Source: Rhodobacter sp. (lineage in GTDB: Bacteria; Pseudomonadota; Alphaproteobacteria; Rhodobacterales; Rhodobacteraceae). Taken from it: a stretch of 62,620 nt of DNA. Of this stretch, positions 10,885 through 18,039 are shown in pieces (position 1 is the stretch's first letter; the number at the start of each line of letters is the position of its first letter). The stretch covers positions 1 through 62,620 of the forward strand of contig JADJAB010000015.1 of NCBI GenBank assembly GCA_016704435.1, given 5' to 3'. The notes under the pieces were generated by a model. The model worked only from the letters and a program-made list of their open reading frames with translations. It did not search any database and was not told where the DNA came from. The position numbers were made by a program, and so were the translations under genes.

Positions 10885-10915
10885 TGATATCCCCAAGTAC
10901 AAGAATTCGCACCAT
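10868..10915 (-). CDS. ilvL: ilvBN leader peptide
   Basis: A 15-codon reading frame, MVRILVLGDIRRMGR, lies about 100 bases upstream of ilvB. Six of its first ten residues are Val, Ile or Leu, including the run ILVL. It is followed by a mutually exclusive hairpin pair and a terminator with a T-run, the architecture of amino-acid attenuation leaders. Its product has no expected function beyond sensing charged branched-chain tRNAs. It is too short for ordinary gene finders. No clear Shine-Dalgarno was assigned. Confidence 0.85.
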   Translation of the reverse strand: MVRILVLGDIRRMGR

Positions 10916-11096
10916 GGCTGCCCCCTGATCCGTCGGGCGCGACACTATGGCGGGGCTTGGGGGGCGTCAACCGCAAAACACCGCCTAAAATGTCGCAGGG
11001 GGTGCGGAAATTGAACGAATGTTGCGGATTGATCGCAGGCCCGCGCAATTTTCGCAAAACCCGCCCGGTCGGCGGGGGGCGAGTCGGCGGCAGCTG

Positions 11097-12005
11097 CTAG
11101 GCCATCAGCAGCACGAAGGCCGCATAGCCCGCCAGAAGGCCCGCGCCCGCGATCCGCGGCAGGCCCTTCAGCGCGATTGTCAGCGCCACCAGAACGACCG
11201 AGACCCCCGCCACCCAGAACATGTCGATCCCGGCAAAGCGCGGCTCGGCCGGGATCGGCGTGATCACCGCGGTGGTGCCCAGGATGCCCAGGATATTGAA
11301 GATGTTCGAGCCCACCACATTGCCCACCGCGATATCGGTCTGCTTTCGTATCGTGGCGACGATCGAGGTGGCCAGTTCCGGCAGCGAGGTGCCGACGGCG
11401 ACGATGGTCAGGCCGATCACTGCCTCGGATACGCCGAAGGTGCGGGCGATCCGGGTGGCGCTGTCGACCAGGTAATGCGCGCCGATCACCAGCAGGACCA
11501 GCCCGGCCAAGGTCATCCCCCAGGCCCGCCATTGCGGCATCGGGCGGGCTTCGAACAGCGGCTCGGACTCGCCGGTGAAGAGGGCGGTGCCAAGGAAGAC
11601 CACCAGTCCGGCCAGCAGCAGCGCGCCCTCTGCCCGCGTCACCGTGCCGTCGGCCAGGAACCACCAGACCATCGCGACCGAAGCCAGCATGAAGGCAAAG
11701 TCGCGCCACAGCTTTTCCGCGTGGATGACCAGGGGCGCCAGCGCGGCGGCGACGCCGAGGATCAGCAGGATGTTCGAGACGTTCGACCCCAGCACGTTGC
11801 CGATGGCGATGGCGGGCTGGCCGGCCAGCGCCGCCTGGACCGAGACCAGCAGTTCCGGCGCCGAGGTGCCGAAGCCGACCACGGTCAGCCCGATCACCAT
11901 CGGTGAAAGCCGGAAGTGACGCGCAACAGCCGAGGCCCCCCGGACCAGGATCTCGCCGCCGATGAACAGGGCGACGAGCCCCACGAGGAAAAGGATATAG
12001 GTCAT
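11097..12005 (-). CDS. Calcium/sodium antiporter, CaCA superfamily (YrbG type)
   Basis: The 302-residue membrane protein has the two inverted alpha-repeats of the Ca2+:cation antiporter superfamily. The first contains GTSAPELLVS and GNVLGSNVSNILLILG, the second GTSLPELATS and GNVVGSNIFNILGILG. The acidic residues of both ion-binding motifs are intact. About ten hydrophobic helices are visible. Start ATG 12005 (MTYILFLVGLVALF) is preferred over an upstream ATG at 12035, which would add a polar, non-family extension. It is divergent from takP. Confidence 0.9.
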   Translation of the reverse strand: MTYILFLVGLVALFIGGEILVRGASAVARHFRLSPMVIGLTVVGFGTSAPELLVSVQAALAGQPAIAIGNVLGSNVSNILLILGVAAALAPLVIHAEKLWRDFAFMLASVAMVWWFLADGTVTRAEGALLLAGLVVFLGTALFTGESEPLFEARPMPQWRAWGMTLAGLVLLVIGAHYLVDSATRIARTFGVSEAVIGLTIVAVGTSLPELATSIVATIRKQTDIAVGNVVGSNIFNILGILGTTAVITPIPAEPRFAGIDMFWVAGVSVVLVALTIALKGLPRIAGAGLLAGYAAFVLLMA

Positions 12006-12233
12006 GATGCCCGCTTGTTGCCGCCCCTGGAGCATCTACATCGGCAGGAAATGCGGATTTGCAAGCGGCGTGGCGAAGAAAGCGGCAGCTTTCCCGTTGT
12101 GGTAAGAAAAACTGACCAAAATCCCGATTTCCGGCAAGAAAACGGTTTGCAAGCCGGGAAGGGGCCGCTAGGGTCGCAATCGGAACAGGGCCTGCCGGCA
12201 GAGCGGGCCGATCAACCCAGGAGGAGTATAGTG

Positions 12234-13340
12234 ATGGATCGTCGTTCCTTTTTGACGAAAGCCACCGTTGGTGGCGTGGCGGCGGCCGGTGCCTCGGCGC
12301 TGGCGGCACCTGCGATTGCGCAGGACATGCCGACAATTACCTGGCGGGTGACCTCGTCCTTCCCGAAGTCGCTGGATACGATCTTCGGCGCGGCCGAGAC
12401 GATGTCGAAATACGTGGCGGAAATGACCGACGGCAAGTTCAACCTGCAAGTGTTTCCGGCGGGCGAACTGGTCCCCGGCCTTGAGGCGGCAGATGCGGTG
12501 ACGGCCGGCACGGTCGAGGCCTGCCACACCGCCAGCTACTACTTCTGGGGCAAGGATCCGACCTATGCGCTGGGCACGACCGTGCCCTTCGGCCTGAACT
12601 ATCGCCAGATGAACGCCTGGCTCTACTATGGCGGCGGCATCGACCTGATGAACGAGTTCTTCCACGGCCAGAACCTGCACTATCTGCCCTGCGGCAATAC
12701 CGGCGTGCAGATGGGCGGCTGGTATCGCAAGGAGATCAACTCTCTGGCCGACCTGAAGGGCCTGAAGATGCGGATCGGCGGGTTCGCCGGCAAGATCATC
12801 GAGAAGATCGGCGTCGTGCCGCAGCAGATCCCCGGCGGCGACATCTATCCGTCGCTGGAAAAGGGCACGATCGACGCCGCCGAATGGGTCGGCCCCTATG
12901 ACGACGAGAAGCTGGGCTTCTACAAGGTCGCGCCCTACTACTACTATCCCGGCTGGTGGGAAGGTGGCCCGACGCTGTCGACCATGTTCAACCTGGACAA
13001 GTGGAACGAGTTGCCGAAGGCCTATCAGACCGTCGTGGCGACGGCCTGCGAGGCCGCCAACTCGAACATGATGGCCAGCTATGACCACAAGAACCCGACC
13101 GCGCTGAAATCGCTGGTGGCGAATGGCGCGCAGTTGCGGCCGTTCCCGCAGGACGTGCTGTCGGCGGCGTTTGACGCGGCCAACGAGGTCTATGCGGAGG
13201 TGTCGGCCACGAACGAGATGTTCAAGAAGATCAAGGACAGCCAGGACGCCTTCAAGCGCGATGCCTATCTTTGGGCGCAGATCGCGGAGTACAATTACGA
13301 CGTCTTCATGATGAGCCAGCAGCAGGCCGGCAAGCTGTAA
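12234..13340 (+). CDS. takP: TRAP transporter 2-oxoacid binding protein TakP-like
   Basis: The 368-residue periplasmic protein is the solute receptor of a TRAP transporter. It begins with a Tat-like signal (MDRRSFLTKATVGGVAAAG, cleavage after APAIAQ). It closely resembles Rhodobacter sphaeroides TakP, which binds pyruvate and other 2-oxoacids: shared segments include SFPKSLDTIFG, AGELVPGL and YYYYPGWWEGGPT. AGGAGG lies 8-10 bases before the ATG. The gene ends in an intrinsic terminator and converges with the permease genes dctM and dctQ rather than sharing their operon. Substrate class is inferred from similarity. Confidence 0.92.
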   Translation: MDRRSFLTKATVGGVAAAGASALAAPAIAQDMPTITWRVTSSFPKSLDTIFGAAETMSKYVAEMTDGKFNLQVFPAGELVPGLEAADAVTAGTVEACHTASYYFWGKDPTYALGTTVPFGLNYRQMNAWLYYGGGIDLMNEFFHGQNLHYLPCGNTGVQMGGWYRKEINSLADLKGLKMRIGGFAGKIIEKIGVVPQQIPGGDIYPSLEKGTIDAAEWVGPYDDEKLGFYKVAPYYYYPGWWEGGPTLSTMFNLDKWNELPKAYQTVVATACEAANSNMMASYDHKNPTALKSLVANGAQLRPFPQDVLSAAFDAANEVYAEVSATNEMFKKIKDSQDAFKRDAYLWAQIAEYNYDVFMMSQQQAGKL

Positions 13341-13363
13341 TCCGGCTCCGAAAGACCAGGCGG

Positions 13364-13393
13364 AAGGCCCCGGAGCGATCTTCGGGGCCTTTT
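13364..13393 (+). terminator. Intrinsic terminator of takP
   Basis: AAGGCCCCG, ten bases of loop, CGGGGCC then TTTT: a 9-bp stem with a T-run, starting 24 bases after the takP stop. Confidence 0.85.
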
Positions 13394-13441
13394 ACATGGG
13401 CGCATCGATGCGCGGGCGCGCGCGCGCTGCCGTCCGACGCC

Positions 13442-13494
13442 GGGGGGCTGTCTGCCCCCCGGACCCCCCGAGAGTATTTCGGCCAAGATGAACG
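13442..13494 (+). repeat. Dispersed GAGTATTT-type repeat with hairpin, after takP
   Basis: A perfect hairpin GGGGGGC-TGTCT-GCCCCCC (13442-13460) is followed by AGAGTATTTCGGCCAAG and ATGAACGGG. This is the same core as the copies near ilvN, eda, mocA and the dimethylglycine dehydrogenase gene. Confidence 0.8.
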
Positions 13495-13502
13495 GGAACG
13501 AC

Positions 13503-13536
13503 GGCCCGGCCCGCAGTGTCGATTGCGGGTCGGGCC
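13503..13536. terminator. Long hairpin between convergent takP and dctM
   Basis: GGCCCGGCCCGCA pairs with TGCGGGTCGGGCC over 13 positions (one G-U) around an eight-base loop. It lies 40 bases past the dctM stop and may terminate permease transcription on the minus strand or act in both directions. The T-run is weak. Confidence 0.5.
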
Positions 13537-13575
13537 TTGTCGGTCGGGCAGGACGGCGGTGGCGCCGGGGCGCTG

Positions 13576-15264
13576 TCAGGGAGTGACCTGTGGTGCGCCC
13601 AGTTGCGGCAGGCCGGGCAGTCCGCCGGGGGCCGGGGCGATCCCGCCCAGCGGGGTCAGCGCGGGGATCTTGATCTCGATCGTCGAGGGGTCGATGAGGG
13701 GCGTCTTGTAATGCGTCACCGAGAACGGCCAGAGCACCACGACGAAGATCATGATCACCTGCACGAAGATGAAGGGGATGGCGCCCTTGTAGATCTCGGA
13801 GGTCTTGATGCCCTCGATGTTGCGGCCGGTGATCTTGTCCAGATAGGGCACCTTGGCCGCGACCGAGCGCAGGTAGAACAGCGCAAAGCCGAAGGGCGGC
13901 GTCAGGAACGAGGTCTGCATGTTCATGCCGACGATGACGCCCAGCCAGATCAGGTCGATCCCGAGCGTCTTGGCAGGCACGGCGATCAGCGGGATCAGGA
14001 TGAAGGCGATCTCGAAGAAGTCTATGAAAAAGCCGAGGACGAAGATGATCAGGTTGACGACGATCAAAAAGCCGTAGCGGCCGCCCGGCACGCCGATCAG
14101 CAGATGCTCGACCCAGATGTGGCCGTTGACGCCGTAGAAGGTCAGCGCGAAGACCCGCGAGCCGATCAGGATGAACATCACGAAGGAGGCCAGCCGGGTG
14201 GTCGCGGCCAGCGCCGACTGGGTGATGCCAAGGTTCAGCCGGCCCTTGAACAGCGCCAGCAGCAGCGCGCCCATCGCGCCCATCGCGCCGCCCTCGGTCG
14301 GCGTGGCAAGGCCGATGAAGATGGTGCCGAGGACCAGGAAGATCAGCGCCAGCGGCGGGATCAGCACGATGATGACCTGCCGTGCCAGCCGCGACAGCAG
14401 GTTCAGCTTCAGAACTCCGTCCAGCACCGCGTAGAAATAGATCACGAGGGTGCCGATCGAGGCGCCCAGCACATCGGCGTTGGCGCCCCATTGGTCATAA
14501 TACCAGTGGTGCGCGCCATAGCCGACGGCGGTGGCCGCAGCCAGCGCCACGATCAGCGAGGTGACGCCGCCGCCCAGGGTGCGCGCCGCGGCGGGCAGGG
14601 CCGGCACCAGATGCGGCCGGAAGATCGCCAGCATGGCGACGTAGCCGATGTACATGCCGGTCAGGATCAGGGCGGGAAACAGCGCACCCTTGTACATGTC
14701 GCCGACCGAGACGCCCAGCTGGTCGGCCAGGATGATCAGGACAAGGCTGGGCGGGATGATCTGCGCCAGCGTGCCAGAGGCCGCGATGGCCCCGGTGGCG
14801 ACGCGCCGGTCATAGCCATAGCGCAGCATGATCGGCAGTGAGATCGGGCCCATGGCGATGACTGAGGGCGCGACGACGCCGGTGGTCGCCGCCAGAAGCG
14901 CGCCGACCAGGATCACCGCAAAGGCAAGCCCGCCGCGCACCGGGCCGAAGAGCTGGCCGACGGTGTCGAGCAGATCCTCGGCCATGCCGGACCGCTCAAG
15001 GATGATCCCCATGAAGGTGAAGAACGGGATGGCCAGCAATGTCTCGTTCGAGATCACCCCCCACAATCGTTGCGGCATGGTGAAGAGAAGCGGCCAGTCC
15101 AGCGCGATCTCGCCCTGCGACCAGGGCGCCAGCCAGACCCCGATGGCAAAGAACACCAGCCCGTTGGCGGCCAGCGAAAAGGCGACGGGGTAGCCGAGGA
15201 TCAGGAACAGGACCAGGCTTGCGAACATGATCGGCGCCATGTTCAGGGCGATGAATTCGATCAT
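13576..15264 (-). CDS. dctM: TRAP transporter large permease subunit (DctM)
   Basis: The large TRAP subunit forms the Na+-driven transport channel. The 562-residue product starts with the typical MIEFIALNMAPIMFASLVLF helix and contains FTFMGIILERSG, ATTGVVAPSVIAMG and LATPTEGGAMGAMGALLLAL, hallmarks of the family. It is longer than the usual 430 or so residues because of a central insertion (about residues 215-300) with two or three extra helices, and a Pro/Gly-rich tail. Its start overlaps the dctQ stop by four bases (ATGA). With takP nearby, 2-oxoacid uptake is the likely role. Confidence 0.93.
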   Translation of the reverse strand: MIEFIALNMAPIMFASLVLFLILGYPVAFSLAANGLVFFAIGVWLAPWSQGEIALDWPLLFTMPQRLWGVISNETLLAIPFFTFMGIILERSGMAEDLLDTVGQLFGPVRGGLAFAVILVGALLAATTGVVAPSVIAMGPISLPIMLRYGYDRRVATGAIAASGTLAQIIPPSLVLIILADQLGVSVGDMYKGALFPALILTGMYIGYVAMLAIFRPHLVPALPAAARTLGGGVTSLIVALAAATAVGYGAHHWYYDQWGANADVLGASIGTLVIYFYAVLDGVLKLNLLSRLARQVIIVLIPPLALIFLVLGTIFIGLATPTEGGAMGAMGALLLALFKGRLNLGITQSALAATTRLASFVMFILIGSRVFALTFYGVNGHIWVEHLLIGVPGGRYGFLIVVNLIIFVLGFFIDFFEIAFILIPLIAVPAKTLGIDLIWLGVIVGMNMQTSFLTPPFGFALFYLRSVAAKVPYLDKITGRNIEGIKTSEIYKGAIPFIFVQVIMIFVVVLWPFSVTHYKTPLIDPSTIEIKIPALTPLGGIAPAPGGLPGLPQLGAPQVTP

Positions 15265-15868
15265 TTCCGGCCCTCCCGCTTGGTGGCGGCAAGGTCGGCG
15301 ACCAACTCGCCGGTCTCTTCGTCGGCGTGTTCCTGGGGGCTGTGGAAGGGGTGAGGGTCTTCGATCAGGCCGCGGATGATGGCGACCTTCTTGATGATCT
15401 CGGCCACGGCCTGGAAGATCAGCAGGATGAAGCCGGCGGCCAGCAGCGCGCGGGCGGGCCAGATGATCAGGCCGCCCGCGTTGGTGGAGATCTGGCCGAT
15501 CCGGTAGGCGTCAAATGTGTAGGGCACCAGCATCCAGGCCATCAGGGTGACGAAGGGCAGGGTGAAGAAGACATGGCCGAAAAGGTCGATCCAGTGCTGG
15601 GAGCGACGCGTGCGGCTGCCGTAGAAGATGTCGATGCGGACATGTTCGTTCTGTTGCAGCGTATAGGCGGCGGCCAGCATGAAGACCGCGCCGAACAGAT
15701 ACCATTGCAGTTCCAGCCAGGCATTGAGGCATATTGCGGCGCGATCTTGCGCACCGCCGCATTACCCGCGCTGACGATGACGGCGACCAGGATCAGCCAC
15801 ATCACCGTCTTGCCGATGCCGGCCGTGATGCGGTCGATCAGGCGCGCAAGCGCCAGCAATGGTTGCAT
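15261..15868 (-). pseudogene. dctQ: TRAP transporter small permease (DctQ), -1 frameshift
   Basis: DctQ is the four-helix partner of DctM. The first frame gives MQPLLALARLIDRITAGIG through RKIAPQYAS. The second resumes at NAWLELQWYLFGAVF and runs to LAATKREGRK. One base is missing at about 15724-15726 on the + strand (GCATTGAGG, expected GCATTTGAGG), consistent with a homopolymer deletion. The repaired product is about 202 residues with four hydrophobic segments. It is the first gene of the dctQ-dctM pair. Because all conserved parts remain, a sequencing error is plausible. Confidence 0.85.
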
Positions 15869-16049
15869 CGGTCGTCCTCTCCCTTTTGGTCAGCGGCGCT
15901 CTTGAACGGCGCCCTGTGCAACTGGTAAATTTAGTTGTCCAATTACGCGGGTTTCATGCTTGCGTCAACAGCGACATCGTGCAGAGGAATCCGCCATCGG
16001 TCCAGTGGCAAACCGGGCATCGGCAGGATGTGACGCCGGGGAAGCCGGG

Positions 16050-16886
16050 TCAGTCGCGGTGACTGCGCGCCTCGGGCAGGGCGATGCGGGCGACCTGCTC
16101 GGCGATCGGGGCGACGGACAGCGGGTGCAGTTCGGCGCGGTGCTCGGCGGCGTCGCCGATCGGCTGCCACTGGCCGGACTTGTAGATCTCGACCGCGTCG
16201 AAGAGCGCCTTGTAGCCCATCTTGCGGCTGCCCGGCACCCAGTAGCCCAGGTAGACATAGGGCAGCCCGGCCTCGCGCGCGATGGCGACATGGTCAAGGA
16301 TCACGTGGGTGCCCAGCGACTGGCCGGCCAGATCCGGGTCGTAGAAGCTGTAGACCAGGCTCAACCCGTCGTCGAAGACATCGGTCAGGCAGACAGCGGC
16401 CAGCGGCCGGCCGTGTTCGCCCTTGTTCGGGCCGCGGGTGTATTCGATGACACGGCTCTTGATCGGCGTTTCCTCGATCATCGCGGCGAACTCGAAGATA
16501 TCCATGTCGGCCATGCCGCCATCGGCGTGGCGGCTGTCGAGATAGCGGCGGAACAGCGTGAACTGGTCTTCGGTGGCCCAGGGCGAGGTGGCGTTGCGGC
16601 GCAGGTGGGCATTGCGCTTCAGGATGCGCTTCTGGCTGCGGCTGGGCTGGAAATCCGCCACCCTGATGCGCGCCGACAGGCAGGCCGAGCATTCCGCGCA
16701 AGAGGGCCGGTAAAGCACGTTCTGGCTGCGCCGGAAGCCCTGCTTGGACAGCGTGTCGTTCAGCTTCTGCGCATGCTCGCCCTGCAGCGCGGTGAACAGC
16801 TTCCGCTCCATCCGGCCCTCGAGGTAAGGGCAGGGCTGCGGGGCCGTCACATAGAACTGGGGCGCGATGGGAAGGGTGTGGCGCAT
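16050..16886 (-). CDS. bpt: Aspartate/glutamate leucyltransferase (Bpt)
   Basis: Bpt transfers leucine from Leu-tRNA to N-terminal Asp or Glu, creating an N-degron read by ClpS-ClpAP. The 278-residue product has the N-terminal cysteine cluster (CPYLEGRMERK and CAECSACLSARIRV) and the C-terminal domain with DPDLAGQSLGTH and YLGYWVPGSRKMGYKA, typical of the Ate/Bpt family. Bacterial members with this arrangement are leucyl- rather than arginyltransferases, so bpt is preferred, although databases often label them arginyltransferase. It stands alone between intergenic gaps. Confidence 0.92.
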   Translation of the reverse strand: MRHTLPIAPQFYVTAPQPCPYLEGRMERKLFTALQGEHAQKLNDTLSKQGFRRSQNVLYRPSCAECSACLSARIRVADFQPSRSQKRILKRNAHLRRNATSPWATEDQFTLFRRYLDSRHADGGMADMDIFEFAAMIEETPIKSRVIEYTRGPNKGEHGRPLAAVCLTDVFDDGLSLVYSFYDPDLAGQSLGTHVILDHVAIAREAGLPYVYLGYWVPGSRKMGYKALFDAVEIYKSGQWQPIGDAAEHRAELHPLSVAPIAEQVARIALPEARSHRD

Positions 16887-16966
16887 GTCTTCAAGGCTGT
16901 GGGTGGGTCGGGGCGGAGCCTAGCAAGCCCGGCGCGATCCGCCAAGACGCTTTGCGCAAGATGAAG

Positions 16967-16996
16967 AAAACCCCGCCCGGCGGGGGCCGGGCGGGG
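16967..16996 (-). terminator. Intrinsic terminator after the DUF2852 gene
   Basis: On the minus strand CCCCGCCCGG pairs perfectly with CCGGGCGGGG around a six-base loop and is followed by TTTTC. It lies 46 bases downstream of the DUF2852 stop. Confidence 0.85.
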
Positions 16997-17042
16997 ACAG
17001 GACGGGACAGGCGTGGGCGGTCAGTATTCGCCGCGGCGGGCG

Positions 17043-17432
17043 TCACCCTCGGCGGCCCTCGAAGGCCTCCTGCTCGTCTTCCAGGCGGCGCAGGGTGTCG
17101 GCCTTGTAGGCGTCGAAGGTCGCGTTGCCCGAGGGCCGCCAGGCGGTGCGGTCCGTGCGGCCCCATTCCGAGGCCCAGGCGCGCTGACGATCAGAGCCGT
17201 GGTTGCCGCGATGGCGGCAGGATTTTCCGAACATGCGTTTTCCCCAGATCATGTAGGCCAGAAGGGCCAGGCCCACCGGCCAGACGAAGATGAAACCCAG
17301 AACCATGGCGGCGATCCACGCCGCCCGGCCCCGCTGATCAAGCCAGTCCTCGGCGCTGCGGAACCAGCCGATCGGTCCGGCGGAAGCGCGGGCGGAAGAA
17401 CGGGCGGAAGTATGGGCGGCAGTCGTGCTCAT
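17043..17432 (-). CDS. DUF2852 membrane protein
   Basis: The 129-residue protein has an Ala/Ser-rich start, a hydrophobic segment at about residues 38-60 (WIAAMVLGFIFVWPVGLALL), and a C-terminal region FDAYKADTLRRLEDEQEAFEG typical of DUF2852 proteins of Rhodobacterales. Function is unknown. The last residues may be affected by an indel: the alternative frame just after AFEGR gives EGDARRGEY and a stop slightly downstream at about 17022. It is monocistronic with its own terminator. Confidence 0.75.
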   Translation of the reverse strand: MSTTAAHTSARSSARASAGPIGWFRSAEDWLDQRGRAAWIAAMVLGFIFVWPVGLALLAYMIWGKRMFGKSCRHRGNHGSDRQRAWASEWGRTDRTAWRPSGNATFDAYKADTLRRLEDEQEAFEGRRG

Positions 17433-18039
17433 TGGCGTTAGCTCCCAGGTTGATGCCAGTCAGGTTGATGTGAATACCTTTCACATGGGTCAAGATGGGG
17501 CAGCCGGGCGAGTCGCGCAAGAGGGGATGTGAAGATTATTTACATTCCGCTCGCCTGCCGATCTTGAGGCCCGGTCAGGGGGGAGCCCGGCCGGCCGTGC
17601 GGGGGTCGCAGGCAGTGGCACGGTGTCGATCTGGCGGGCCCCTCCTTCGGCGGCAGTTCGGCCCGTGCGGCCCGCGGGGCGGGCGGCGCGGCAGGGGCGC
17701 GGGATTTCGACTTCGGCACCTCCGGTCCGGCACAGAAGACGCTGGCGCAGGCAAGGCGGTCAGCGGCGGGACCGATATTGCGCGGCTGCGCCGCAAGCCT
17801 TTCGTCTCGCCTCTGCGCCTGCGGCGCAACCGGCTCGGGCGTGCTTCCGGCGGGGATGCTTGGGCACCAAGGAAGCCGACGGGCTTGCGCTGCCTTCCTC
17901 TGTGCCCAAGTATCCCGGGGGTTCGGGGGCGGCGCCCCCGACGCGGCGAAAGACCTGCGGCGCAAGCCGCGCATCTGCTTCACCCTTGCGGCACGGGCGG
18001 CCCGTTGACCCTGCCTGCGACCCGCCCCATGCTGCGGCC
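17433..18039. other. Gene-free 607-bp region between the DUF2852 gene and glnE
   Basis: No reading frame here resembles a known protein; the long frames are GC-driven. The left part probably holds the promoter of the DUF2852 gene. The right part holds a nested imperfect inverted repeat (17787-17964) and a degenerate copy of the GAGTATTT-type repeat on the minus strand (GGGATACTTGGGCAC, near 17904-17918) beside a GGGGGCG/CGCCCCC hairpin. Confidence 0.6.
17787..17964. repeat. Nested imperfect inverted repeat upstream of glnE
   Basis: Outer arms TGCGCCGCAAGCCTTTCG (17787-17804) and CGAAAGACCTGCGGCGCA (17947-17964) match at 15 of 18 positions as an inverted repeat. Inner arms CTTGGGCACCAAGGAAG (17859-17875) and CTTCCTCTGTGCCCAAG (17894-17910) match at 15 of 17. 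The spacing suggests a small repeat element or a large cruciform. It ends 75 bases before the glnE start. Confidence 0.6.

Noticed and set aside
17540..17983. 147-codon minus-strand frame upstream of glnE
   Set aside because: Pro/Arg/Ala-rich translation of inverted-repeat DNA, no ribosome site and no recognisable domain.
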